Both the position numbers and the translations under genes were made by a program. Under the pieces are notes generated by a model. The model was not told the origin of the DNA. It did no database searches and saw only the letters and a list, made by a program, of their open reading frames with translations. Of a DNA stretch of 64,000 bases, positions 41,652 to 50,274 are shown piece after piece (within the stretch, counting starts at the first letter, position 1; the number at the start of each line of letters is the position of its first letter). The DNA is from Novosphingobium sp. SG707 (GTDB lineage Bacteria; Pseudomonadota; Alphaproteobacteria; Sphingomonadales; Sphingomonadaceae): the NCBI RefSeq assembly GCF_012275515.1, contig NZ_JAAZQL010000007.1, positions 186,001 through 250,000 of the forward strand, read 5' to 3'.

Positions 41652-42724
41652 GCGCGGTGCGTATATTGCTGCTGGGCGATCTCATCCTCGATGTGGCCGA
41701 GCCGGACCATTGGCTGTCGGGCATCGCGCCGATCCTGCGCGGGGGCGATATGGTGATCGGGCATCTGGAGGTACCCTATACGACCTGTCAGGAGGAAGTG
41801 CCCGGCGATGTCCCCGCGCCCGGCGCCGATCCGGCGCATCTGGACGCGCTGGCCCGCGCCGGGATCACGGCGGTCAGCATGGCGGGCAACCATATGATGG
41901 ATTGCGGCCCGGTGGGGCTGGCCGAAACGATGGCGGGGCTGGATCGCAACGGGATAGCCCATGCCGGGGCGGGCGTGGATCTGGACGCGGCGCGCGCGCC
42001 GGTGTTCATCGCGGCGCGCGCGCGCCGGATCGCCCTGCTCAGTTATAATTGCGTGGGGCCCGAATTGAGCTGGGCGGGCGAAGGCAAGCCGGGCTGCGCC
42101 TATGTCCGCATCACGCCGCAAGATGGCAGCGCAAGCCGCCCGCAGGCCGAACTGGTGCATATCGACCCGGCATCGCAGGCCGCGATGGAGGCCGACATTC
42201 GCGCGGCGCGGGCGGCATCCGATCTGGTCATCGTTGCGCTGCATAAAGGGATCACGCATCGTCCCGCCGAACTGGCGCCCTATGAGCGGCCCCTTGCGGC
42301 AGCAGCGGTGGCGGCGGGCGCGGGCGTGGTGGTGGGCCATCATGCCCATATCGCGCGCGGGATCGAGGTTATTGATGGCGCGCCTGTGTTTCATGGGCTG
42401 GGCAATGGCTGCGTCGTCACCCATGCGCTTTCGCCCGCGCAGGATCATCCGGCCCGCGCCGAATGGGTGGAGCGGCGCAAGAAGCTGTTCGGGTTTGAGC
42501 CTGATCCGGCCTACCCCCTCGCCCCGTTTCATCCCGAGGCGGTGAACGGGATGATCGGCGAAGTGGTCTGGCACGAGGATGGCAGGCTGGATTTGCGCGC
42601 TATCCCGATCTGGTTCGAGCCGCCGGGGCGGCCGGTTCCGGCGGGCGAGCGGGCGCAGGCGGTGCTGGCCTATATTGAAGCCATTGGGCAGAAAGCAGGA
42701 TTGCCCCCCACAATTCTGCGTTAA
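41648..42724 (+). CDS. CapA-family metallophosphatase-like protein
   Basis: The 358-residue protein has no signal peptide. It carries the calcineurin-like pattern of CapA/PgsA proteins: LLLGDLILDV near the start, VIGHLEVPYTT, the SMAGNHMMDCGPVGL motif near residue 80, ALHKGITHRP near 200 and VVGHHAHIARGIEVIDG near 240, giving a full set of Asp, Asn and His metal ligands. CapA is best known from poly-gamma-glutamate synthesis, where its exact chemistry is unsettled; no capB or capC lies here. As the last gene of a CoA-ester operon it may hydrolyse an amide or phosphate bond in the pathway; that is speculation. Confidence 0.85.
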   Translation: MSAVRILLLGDLILDVAEPDHWLSGIAPILRGGDMVIGHLEVPYTTCQEEVPGDVPAPGADPAHLDALARAGITAVSMAGNHMMDCGPVGLAETMAGLDRNGIAHAGAGVDLDAARAPVFIAARARRIALLSYNCVGPELSWAGEGKPGCAYVRITPQDGSASRPQAELVHIDPASQAAMEADIRAARAASDLVIVALHKGITHRPAELAPYERPLAAAAVAAGAGVVVGHHAHIARGIEVIDGAPVFHGLGNGCVVTHALSPAQDHPARAEWVERRKKLFGFEPDPAYPLAPFHPEAVNGMIGEVVWHEDGRLDLRAIPIWFEPPGRPVPAGERAQAVLAYIEAIGQKAGLPPTILR

Positions 42725-42746
42725 AAGCCAGAGCATCATCATGAAA

Positions 42747-42780
42747 GAATCCGGCATGCCCTGCCGGGTTCTTTTGTTTT
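42747..42780 (+). terminator. Intrinsic terminator of the TRAP/CoA operon
   Basis: GAATCCGGCA pairs with TGCCGGGTTC (one G-T pair) around a TGCCC loop, followed by TTTTGTTTT. It lies 23 nt after the CapA stop and separates that operon from the pectin locus. Confidence 0.85.
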
Positions 42781-42959
42781 GGGGCATCAGGGCGACTCCG
42801 ATATTGGAGAAGTTTCACAAAGTGAGATTAACCGCCACATAAAGGCGCAGCGCGAGCGCAGGGATCCGGCGCCGGAGCGATGATTTATCGTTTGATTTCA
42901 AAAATTATCGCCCCACCATCAATATTTCGCCTTCCGGCTTGCAAAGTGATTATCTTGGC

Positions 42960-42994
42960 GATAGGTTCATAATGCGCTCGATAAGTTCATATTG
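42960..42994. promoter_or_regulatory. Direct repeats GATAnGTTCATAnTG before TonB receptor
   Basis: GATAGGTTCATAATG (42960-42974) and GATAAGTTCATATTG (42980-42994) are 13 of 15 identical and start 20 bp apart, about two helical turns, so two proteins could bind the same face. The reverse complement contains CAATATGAA, which also occurs at 52839-52847 in the lyase/carrier promoter. Confidence 0.55.
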
Positions 42995-43032
42995 AGCAAT
43001 ATTAAGAATGATAACAGGGAAGGTTGTCCACC

Positions 43033-45840
43033 ATGGCTTCAAAGGCTCACCTTTGGCGATGCTCACCCGCGTCCGCCGCGCTCGTCATCGCGCTCGTTTC
43101 TCCCGGCCTGGCCCATGCGCAAAGCGCGCCCGCCCCCGCCACCAACGCCGACATCATCGTCAGCGGCATTCGTCAGAGCCTTGCCAATGCGCTCAACACC
43201 AAGCGCAATTCCGATCAGGTGGTCGATGCGATTTCTGCCGAGGACGTGGGCAAGTTCCCGGACAAGAACGTGGGCGAAGCGCTGCAGCGCATCACCGGGG
43301 TCCAGATCAGCCGCGCGGGCGGCGAAGGTTCGGCGGTGTCCATTCGCGGCGTGGATCCGGGGCTGATCCGCGTTGAAATCAACGGACAATCCACCCTGTC
43401 CACCGCCGCAGGCCCGGCCGCAGGGTCGGCCACCAATCCGGCGGTGGAATTCCGGGACATCCCGGCCGAATTCATCAGCCGCCTCGAAGTCGTCAAATCC
43501 GCCACCGCCGATATGACCGAGGGCGGTCTGGGCGGCACGGTGCGCATCATCACCCGCCGACCGTTCGACACGAAAAAGGACTATCTGGCCGGATCGGTTC
43601 AGGGGGTTTACGGAACGCTGGGCGACCGGCTCGACCCCAAATTCGCGCTGATCGGCAGCCATCTTTTCGCGCATGACACGCTGGGCGTGCTGCTCTCGGC
43701 CACCTATGAAAAGCGCAGCCTGTGGTACGATCAGGCCAAGACGACGGGCTGGCGCCAGATCCGCAAGGTGGGCGCCACGGCCGCGCAATGCAGCCAGACG
43801 GTGCAGACCGGTTGCGTTGATCTGAACAATGACGGCACCGGCGATTTCTATCCCGACATCCCGCGCTATGCGATGTATCGCGAACGCACCGAGCGCTATG
43901 CTTTCAACGGCATTGTCGAATGGCGCCCGTCGGACAATTTCCGCCTGTTCTTTGACAACACCTATACCCGCGGGCAGCAGACGCTGAACTCGCAGCTTAT
44001 GCAGATCAACACGTTTTCGGCCCTGACCTCGGCTCTCTCGCTCAGCAATGACACCAGTGTCAACGCGGGCAACGCGGCCAGTTACGTGCAATTCCAGCAA
44101 ACCCCGGTGGCCAATCCGAACAGCACCAATGCGCTGGGCGTGTCCTATCGCAACATCAACGGCACGATCGACCGCCAGACCTATACCGGCACGCTGGGCA
44201 GTGAATGGCATGTCAGCCCCAAGCTGACCTTGCGCGCACGCGGCGGCTATTCCTGGGCGCGGGCCTTCAATGATGAAATCGACGTGGTGGGCACGCAATA
44301 TGGCCTGACCTCGGTGACGGTGGATTATCGCAATCCGGCGGGCGCCCCCAACATCAGCCTGTCGACCGACCCCACCAATCCGGCGGGCATCAACAATCTG
44401 CAGATCCAGCGCAAGCCGCGCCTGAACGTCCAGACCGAACGCAATTTCCAGTTCGACGGCGATTATGACGTCGGCGGCTTCCTGAAACAGATCAAGTTCG
44501 GCGTCCAGCGCCGCGTGACCGATCTCAACTCGATCTATCACGACGGCACCGTCACCTATGAAGGCTATACCGCAACGCCGGGCGTGGGCGATATCAAGAC
44601 GCGCACATGGGTCACGGGCACGGCGGTCGATGCCGTCACCTCGACCGGGACCAATGCCGCGATCCTCTCGCAGATCCAGTCCTATGTAAAATATGCCGAT
44701 CTTGGCGATCACAACTTCTTTTCGACCGGCAATATCGGCTCAACCAATATTCAGCGCTGGCTGAACATGAACATGGGAATAGCCAATGCGGCGGGTATTC
44801 CCACCACCTATACCACCAACAACTGGTCGCCGGGCGACACCTATGATGTGAAGCAGAAGAACTGGGCCGGTTATGTCTCGACCAAATGGGGCTTTACCCC
44901 GTTTGACCGCAATCTGGCCGTGGTGGTGGGCGCGCGCGTGATTCGCATGGAAACCATCGCCTCGGGCTATAACATCAACACCAGCGCGGGCACTTTCGCC
45001 CCGGTGTCCTTTACCGGCAATCACACCTATGTGCTGCCCAGCGCCAATCTGCGCTATGAGCTGGTGCCCAACAAGCTGATCTTCCGCGCCACGGCCACAT
45101 CGGTGGCCGCCGCGCCCGATCTGGCCAAGATCGCGCCCTCCATGTCGCTCAACACAATTGCCCAGACCGGATCGCGCGGCAATCCCAAGCTCAGCCCCTA
45201 TACCGCCCAGCAATATGACCTTGGGCTGGAATGGTATATCTCGCGGGTGAATTATCTGTCGGCCACCTTCTGGCGCAAGGATATTCAGGGCTTCCCCTAT
45301 AAGGTGGCCACGACCGAGAATTACAACGGCACCGATTTCACCATCTCGACCTATTACAACAGCGCCGCCCCGGTTCAGATCAACGGGTTTGAGGCGGGCC
45401 TCGTCTATGGCTTCGACTTCCTGCCAGGCCTGTTCAAGAACATGGGGCTTCAGGCCAATTACACCTATGCCAAGGATCGCGGCTTTACCACGACCGGCTA
45501 TTACAGCGGTCAGGCGCTGGGCTTCCCCGGCCTGTCGCGCCACAGCTATAACCTGTCCGCCTTTTATGACGATGGCCGTCTGAACGCGCGCATCTCGTAC
45601 AACTGGCGTTCGCGCTATAATATCGGGCCGGAGCGCGACAATCTCAACGCCTTTGGCCGCCCCTATGGCCAATGGGATTCCTCGATCAGCTATCGCATCG
45701 GCGACCATTTCACCGCCTTTGTCGATCTGGTGAACATCACCAATGCCCAGCGCATCGAGGACGAGGAAAGCGCCTATCGCGTTTCCACCGTCGAAACCTA
45801 TGGCCGCCGGGTCTATTTCGGCATCCGGGCCAAGATGTGA
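43033..45840 (+). CDS. TonB-dependent receptor, carbohydrate class (TIGR01782-like)
   Basis: The 935-residue receptor starts at ATG 43033, well placed after GGGAAGG (the TTG at 43024 is too close). A signal peptide ends GLAHA-QSA. The opening GIRQSLANALNTKRNSDQVVDAISAEDVGKFPDKNVGEALQRITGVQISR is the hallmark of the Caulobacter/Xanthomonas carbohydrate receptors; the plug also has VVKSATADMTEGGLGGTVRIIT. The barrel ends RRVYFGIRAKM. It heads an operon with a DUF6250 protein, a PL26-type lyase and an aldose epimerase, so rhamnogalacturonan oligosaccharides are the probable ligand. Confidence 0.94.
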   Translation: MASKAHLWRCSPASAALVIALVSPGLAHAQSAPAPATNADIIVSGIRQSLANALNTKRNSDQVVDAISAEDVGKFPDKNVGEALQRITGVQISRAGGEGSAVSIRGVDPGLIRVEINGQSTLSTAAGPAAGSATNPAVEFRDIPAEFISRLEVVKSATADMTEGGLGGTVRIITRRPFDTKKDYLAGSVQGVYGTLGDRLDPKFALIGSHLFAHDTLGVLLSATYEKRSLWYDQAKTTGWRQIRKVGATAAQCSQTVQTGCVDLNNDGTGDFYPDIPRYAMYRERTERYAFNGIVEWRPSDNFRLFFDNTYTRGQQTLNSQLMQINTFSALTSALSLSNDTSVNAGNAASYVQFQQTPVANPNSTNALGVSYRNINGTIDRQTYTGTLGSEWHVSPKLTLRARGGYSWARAFNDEIDVVGTQYGLTSVTVDYRNPAGAPNISLSTDPTNPAGINNLQIQRKPRLNVQTERNFQFDGDYDVGGFLKQIKFGVQRRVTDLNSIYHDGTVTYEGYTATPGVGDIKTRTWVTGTAVDAVTSTGTNAAILSQIQSYVKYADLGDHNFFSTGNIGSTNIQRWLNMNMGIANAAGIPTTYTTNNWSPGDTYDVKQKNWAGYVSTKWGFTPFDRNLAVVVGARVIRMETIASGYNINTSAGTFAPVSFTGNHTYVLPSANLRYELVPNKLIFRATATSVAAAPDLAKIAPSMSLNTIAQTGSRGNPKLSPYTAQQYDLGLEWYISRVNYLSATFWRKDIQGFPYKVATTENYNGTDFTISTYYNSAAPVQINGFEAGLVYGFDFLPGLFKNMGLQANYTYAKDRGFTTTGYYSGQALGFPGLSRHSYNLSAFYDDGRLNARISYNWRSRYNIGPERDNLNAFGRPYGQWDSSISYRIGDHFTAFVDLVNITNAQRIEDEESAYRVSTVETYGRRVYFGIRAKM

Positions 45841-46487
45841 CGTCCGGCAGGCGGCGCGTGAGATGTCCTCTCCTGCTCTGCGCCGCCTGTTGTCTGCCGG
45901 GCGTGGCCGATGCACGCCCGGCAGACTGGCGTATCGAGGCAGAGGCCCCGGCCCACATTGCCTTCTCGCATGGTGGCATCGAAATCGACACGCCGCAGGG
46001 CCTGACACTGTGGTATCGCCGCCGCCTTTCGGGCGCGGTGCGCATCAGTTTTGACGCCATGGCCATCGCCCATGGCGGCCCCAATGACACGGTCAGCGAC
46101 CTCAACGCCTTCTGGATGGCGCGCGAGAAGGACGGCTCCGATCCAGCCCCCCGTTCCGGCCGGTTCGAGGATTACGACACCCTGCAAACCTATTACGTGG
46201 GCATCGGCGGCAATCGCAACACCACCACCCGCCTGCGCCGCTATGTGGCGACGCCGAGGGTGCGCCCGCTGCTGCCCGAGCATGACCGGGGCGATGCGCG
46301 CCTTGCGCCGGGCCGCTGGACGCATATCACCCTGATGGCGGACGCGCGCACCATCGCCGTAGACCGCGACGGATCTCGCCTCTTCACCCTGACCGACCCT
46401 GCCCCCTACACATCCGGCTGGTTTGGCCTGCGCACCACATGGAGCCACTGGGCCTTCCGCCATATCAGCATAAAGGCTCAACGATGA
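45837..46487 (+). CDS. Secreted DUF6250 domain protein
   Basis: No ATG is available. GTG at 45837 overlaps the receptor stop (GTGA) and gives 216 residues; GTG at 45858 gives a tidier signal peptide (VRCPLLLCAACCLPGVADA). The mature part follows the DUF6250 pattern: IEIDTPQGLTLWYRRRLSG, the conserved SDLNAFWMA, YYVGIGGNRNTTTRLRRY and RPLLPEHD, ending with a concanavalin-like strand order (WFGLRTTWSHWAFRHI). The domain is associated with polysaccharide utilisation loci, next to rhamnogalacturonan lyases, but has no confirmed activity. It may bind or trim oligosaccharide in the periplasm together with the PL26-type lyase that follows. Confidence 0.8.
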   Translation: MTSGRRRVRCPLLLCAACCLPGVADARPADWRIEAEAPAHIAFSHGGIEIDTPQGLTLWYRRRLSGAVRISFDAMAIAHGGPNDTVSDLNAFWMAREKDGSDPAPRSGRFEDYDTLQTYYVGIGGNRNTTTRLRRYVATPRVRPLLPEHDRGDARLAPGRWTHITLMADARTIAVDRDGSRLFTLTDPAPYTSGWFGLRTTWSHWAFRHISIKAQR

Positions 46488-49159
46488 TGATCCGCCGCGA
46501 TGCCCTCAAACTGGCCAGCCTGATCCCCGCCGCTGCATTGGCCCCGCGCCTTGGCCATGCCGCGCCCGCGCCTTCCCCGGCACCGGCGCATTGGCTGGAG
46601 GGTCGTCCGGCCATGGATCTGGGCCATAGTTTCGGCGTGGCATGGCCTCGCGGGGCGGTGTCGCGGCGCTCGGGCTTTACGCTGGCCGCAGGCGGCGCGG
46701 CCCTCCCGGCGCAAAGCTGGCCCACCGCCTTCTGGCCCGATGGCTCGATCAAATGGAGCGCCCATGCCCTGCCCGCCAGCATGGGCGATGCCGTGCCCGA
46801 TGGCATCACCGTGGCCCCCGGCGCGCCCGGCCCCGCCCCCGCCGACCCGATCCGCATGGAACAGGGCGCCGATGGCATACGCGTCACCTGCGCCGGGGTG
46901 ACATGGGATTTCGCCAAATCGGGCAATGCCCTGATCCGCTCGGCCAGCATCGGCGGGCGCGCGGTGATGGGGCCGGTCTCGCTGGTGGGCCAGATGGGCG
47001 GAGCCTTTGCCGCCACGGTCACGCGCCTCAGCCTTGAGCAAAACGGCCCGGTGCGCGCGGTCATCAAGGTCGAGGGCGTCCACCGGCAAGGGCAAAGCGC
47101 CACCCTGCCCTTCACCCTGCGTTTCTACGCCTATGCCGGGGCGCGGCATCTGCGCATCGTTCACAGCTTTATCTATGACGGCGATCCGGCGCGCGATGCG
47201 ATTGCCGCGCTGGGCCTGTCGGTGACGGTGCCGATGCGCGATGCGCCCCATGATCGCCATATCCGCATAGCCAGCGATGGCACCCTGTTTGCCGAGGCCG
47301 TCCGCCCGCTGACGGGCCTGCGCCGCGATCCGGGCGCTGCCTTCCGCGCCGCGCAAATCGCGGGCCGCGCCACGCCGCCCATCGCGCAAATGGCCCCGGC
47401 GGTGCGTGACAAATTGCAGTACATCCCCACATGGTCCGACTTCTGGCTGGAACAGGCCAATGCCGACGGGTTCCGCATCGAAAAGCGGACCGAGGCGAAC
47501 ATGGCATGGGTGGCCTCGGCATCGGGCCATCGCGCGCCGGGCCTTGCCTATGTCGGCGGGCCGAGCGGCGGCGCGGCCATTGCCCAGCGCTGGTTCTGGC
47601 AGACCTGCCCAAGCGCCTTGTCGGTGCGCGATGCCGCCTCTGACACCGCCCATCTCACCGCATGGCTGTGGAGCCCGCGCGCCGAACCGATGGATCTGCG
47701 CCCTTGGCGCGGGGTCAACGGGATGGAGTCCTATGACGCGCAAAATCAGGGCCTCGACATCACCTATGAGGATTACGAACCCGGCTGGGGCAGCGCGACC
47801 GGCATTGCCAAGACGCATGAGCTGACGCTCTGGGCCTGTGAGGCGACGCCCGAGAATGCTATGATTGAGACAATGGCGGCCGCCAATGCCGCCTCGCCCC
47901 GGATGATGGCCGCGCCAGAGCATCTGAACAAGGCGGGCGTGTTTGGTGACTGGTCCCTGCCGGACCGCTCCAGCCGTAACCGCGCGATTGTCGAGGATCA
48001 GCTCGAACGCCTCGTCGATTTCTATGCGGGCGAAGTGGACCGGCGCGGCTGGTATGGCTTCTGGAACCATGGCGACATCATGCACACCTATGACGCCGAC
48101 CGGCATCAGTGGCGCTATGACATCGGCGGCTTTGCATGGGACAACAGCGAGTTATCGCCCGACCTTTGGCTGTGGTATCAGGCTTTGCGCACCGGGGCGG
48201 CCCAACCCTTCCGTCTGGCCGAGGCGATGACGCGCCACACCAGCGAGGTCGACACCTATCACCTTGGCCGCTTCAAGGGGCTGGGCACGCGCCACGGGGT
48301 GCAGCATTGGGGCGACAGTTCGAAGCAGCCGCGCGTGTCCAATGCCATCTATCGCCGGATCTATTTTTACCTCACCGCCGATGATCGGGTGGGCGATCTG
48401 ATCGCCGATCTGGTGGACAGCGACCGGACGCTGGACCATGTGGAAATCGGCCGCAAGGTGCCGGGTGCGAAACCCTATGCCGGGCCCAAGGGCACGTTCG
48501 AGATGGGTTTCGGCCCCAGTTGGACGGCCGTGGTGGGCGCCTGGCTGACCCAGTGGGAGCGCACTGGCGACACCCAATGGCGCGACCGGATCGCGGCGGG
48601 GATGCAGAGTATCGGGGCGATGAAATATGGCTGGCTGGTGGGCGGCGCGCCCTATGATCCGGCGACACATCGCTTTCTGGGCAAAGGCGACACGATCGGC
48701 ATCAGCCATCTCTCCTCCGTCTTCGGCGCAACCGAGATCAATGCCGAGATCATCAGCCTGATCGACATTCCCGCCTATGCGCAGGCGTGGGTCACGTTCT
48801 GCCAATGGTACAATGCGCCCAAGCCCGATTTCCTCGCCAAATTCGGTCCGCCCTTTGGCGCGCGCAATCTGCGTGAGGCCTATTCGCGCATGACCGCCTA
48901 TGCGGCGCGTGCGCGGCATGACCGAGGCTTGATGGGTCGCGCGGTGGAGGAATTCTTCTCCGGCGATGAAGGGCTTGGCACATGGGATCATGATCCGCGC
49001 GTGCATCTGGGCAATCAGGTCGAATGGCCGCGCCTGTCCACCAATGCCGCCGCGCAATGGGGGCTGGCCGCGATCCAGATGCTGGCTCTGGCCGGGCCGG
49101 AAATCGACTCTGCCCATATCCCCGCCCATCGCAACAGCCCGCAGGAACCACGCCATTGA
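46484..49159 (+). CDS. PcRGLX/YetA-like exo-rhamnogalacturonan lyase (PL26 type), Tat substrate
   Basis: The 891-residue protein starts at ATG 46484 (46487 is also possible), overlapping the preceding stop. Its signal has a twin-arginine motif (MIRRDALKLASLI), so it is exported folded by Tat. The N-terminal domain has WPRGAVSR and FWPDGSIKWSAHALPA, which mark the PcRGLX/YetA family; the central part includes ITYEDYEPGWGSATGIAKTHE, the (alpha/alpha) region GFWNHGDIMHTYDADRHQWRYDIGG, and DTYHLGRFKGLGTRHGVQHW. Family members remove unsaturated galacturonyl-rhamnose units from rhamnogalacturonan I. It lies between DUF6250 and an aldose epimerase. Confidence 0.85.
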   Translation: MMIRRDALKLASLIPAAALAPRLGHAAPAPSPAPAHWLEGRPAMDLGHSFGVAWPRGAVSRRSGFTLAAGGAALPAQSWPTAFWPDGSIKWSAHALPASMGDAVPDGITVAPGAPGPAPADPIRMEQGADGIRVTCAGVTWDFAKSGNALIRSASIGGRAVMGPVSLVGQMGGAFAATVTRLSLEQNGPVRAVIKVEGVHRQGQSATLPFTLRFYAYAGARHLRIVHSFIYDGDPARDAIAALGLSVTVPMRDAPHDRHIRIASDGTLFAEAVRPLTGLRRDPGAAFRAAQIAGRATPPIAQMAPAVRDKLQYIPTWSDFWLEQANADGFRIEKRTEANMAWVASASGHRAPGLAYVGGPSGGAAIAQRWFWQTCPSALSVRDAASDTAHLTAWLWSPRAEPMDLRPWRGVNGMESYDAQNQGLDITYEDYEPGWGSATGIAKTHELTLWACEATPENAMIETMAAANAASPRMMAAPEHLNKAGVFGDWSLPDRSSRNRAIVEDQLERLVDFYAGEVDRRGWYGFWNHGDIMHTYDADRHQWRYDIGGFAWDNSELSPDLWLWYQALRTGAAQPFRLAEAMTRHTSEVDTYHLGRFKGLGTRHGVQHWGDSSKQPRVSNAIYRRIYFYLTADDRVGDLIADLVDSDRTLDHVEIGRKVPGAKPYAGPKGTFEMGFGPSWTAVVGAWLTQWERTGDTQWRDRIAAGMQSIGAMKYGWLVGGAPYDPATHRFLGKGDTIGISHLSSVFGATEINAEIISLIDIPAYAQAWVTFCQWYNAPKPDFLAKFGPPFGARNLREAYSRMTAYAARARHDRGLMGRAVEEFFSGDEGLGTWDHDPRVHLGNQVEWPRLSTNAAAQWGLAAIQMLALAGPEIDSAHIPAHRNSPQEPRH

Positions 49160-50274
49160 GGATCGCGCTGGCTCTGCTGCTCACGGCCTCGCCCGCGATG
49201 GCGGCAACCGCGCGGGTGGAGGATGGCGGTGCGCTGGCCGGTGGGCGGCATGTGGCGGCCATCGTGCTGAGCAATGGCGCAGTGTCGGCGCGGATATTGG
49301 CCTATGGCGCCACGCTGCAAAGCCTGATCGCGCCGGATCGCCATGGGCGCCGCGCCGATATCGTCTTGGGCCATGACAGCGCCGCCGAATACGAGGCGCA
49401 TCAGGATTATCTGGGCGCCACCGTGGGCCGCTATGCCAACCGGATCGCCGGAGCGGAATTTGCGCTGGATGGCGTGACCTATCATCTGCGGCGCAATGGC
49501 GCGGGGCCGAATTCGGTGCATGGCGGCGGGCTGGGTTTCGATCGGCAGGTGTTCGACGTGGCCGAGGTGCATGACGGCAAGGACGCGATGGTCCGCCTGA
49601 CCCACACCAGCCCCGATGGCGACAGCGGCTATCCGGGGGAGCTGCGGGTTTCCGTCACCTATCGGCTGGATGCCAAAGGCGCGCTGACCATCCGGTTTGA
49701 GGCGGCCACCACCCGGCCCACCATCGTCAACATCACCAACCATGCGCTGTTCAACCTGTCGGGCGAAGGCACGGGGCGGGCGGCCACCATGGCGCGGCTG
49801 ATGATCCCGGCCAGCCGTATGGTGCCGGTGGCGCAGGGCAATCTGCCCACGGGAGAGTTACGCGATGTGCGCGAGACGGCGTTTGATTTCCGGCACCCGC
49901 GTTTGATCGATGCCGCGATCCGCGACGGCCATGATGCGCAAATCGTGCAGGCGCGCGGATATGATCACAGTTTCATGCTGGATGCGGGGCTGACCGCCCT
50001 GCCCCATCTGGCCGCGCGTATGACGGATGCCGCATCAGGCCGCTGGCTGGAAATGTGGACCACCCAGCCCTCGGTCCAGCTTTATACTGGCAATTATTTC
50101 GACGGCAGCAAACCGGGCAAAGCTGGACATTTGTATCGCATGGGCGACGGTGTGGCACTGGAGCCGGGACTGCCGCCTGATACGCCGCATTTCCCGCAAT
50201 TCGGGTCGGCCCGCGTTGATCCGGGCCGACCTTATGTGCATGTGATGGTCTATCGCGTGGGCGTCCTGCCCTGA
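49156..50274 (+). CDS. galM: Secreted aldose 1-epimerase
   Basis: The 372-residue protein has no in-frame ATG near its start. TTG at 49156 overlaps the lyase stop (TTGA), has AGGAA nine bases upstream and is followed directly by a signal peptide (RIALALLLTASPAMAA). GalM features are LSNGAVSARILAYGATLQSL, ATVGRYANRIAGA, NSVHGG, the catalytic histidine in NHALFNLSG and the catalytic glutamate in ALEPGLPPDTPHFPQF. It interconverts sugar anomers, here probably galactose or arabinose released from side chains, in the periplasm. It ends convergently and overlaps the SGNH gene by 25 nt. Confidence 0.92.
   Translation: MRIALALLLTASPAMAATARVEDGGALAGGRHVAAIVLSNGAVSARILAYGATLQSLIAPDRHGRRADIVLGHDSAAEYEAHQDYLGATVGRYANRIAGAEFALDGVTYHLRRNGAGPNSVHGGGLGFDRQVFDVAEVHDGKDAMVRLTHTSPDGDSGYPGELRVSVTYRLDAKGALTIRFEAATTRPTIVNITNHALFNLSGEGTGRAATMARLMIPASRMVPVAQGNLPTGELRDVRETAFDFRHPRLIDAAIRDGHDAQIVQARGYDHSFMLDAGLTALPHLAARMTDAASGRWLEMWTTQPSVQLYTGNYFDGSKPGKAGHLYRMGDGVALEPGLPPDTPHFPQFGSARVDPGRPYVHVMVYRVGVLP

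Larger units (their letters stand above)
42725..43032. other. 308-nt intergenic region before the pectin-locus receptor
   Basis: This stretch has no credible gene. It begins with the terminator of the CoA operon (42747-42780). A perfect 12-bp palindrome, TCCGGCGCCGGA, lies at 42865-42876, in GC-rich sequence. From about 42885 it becomes AT-rich and ends with two direct repeats (42960-42994) and the GGGAAGG ribosome site of the receptor gene. The AT-rich part is the likely promoter; no clear consensus -35/-10 pair was found. Confidence 0.7.
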
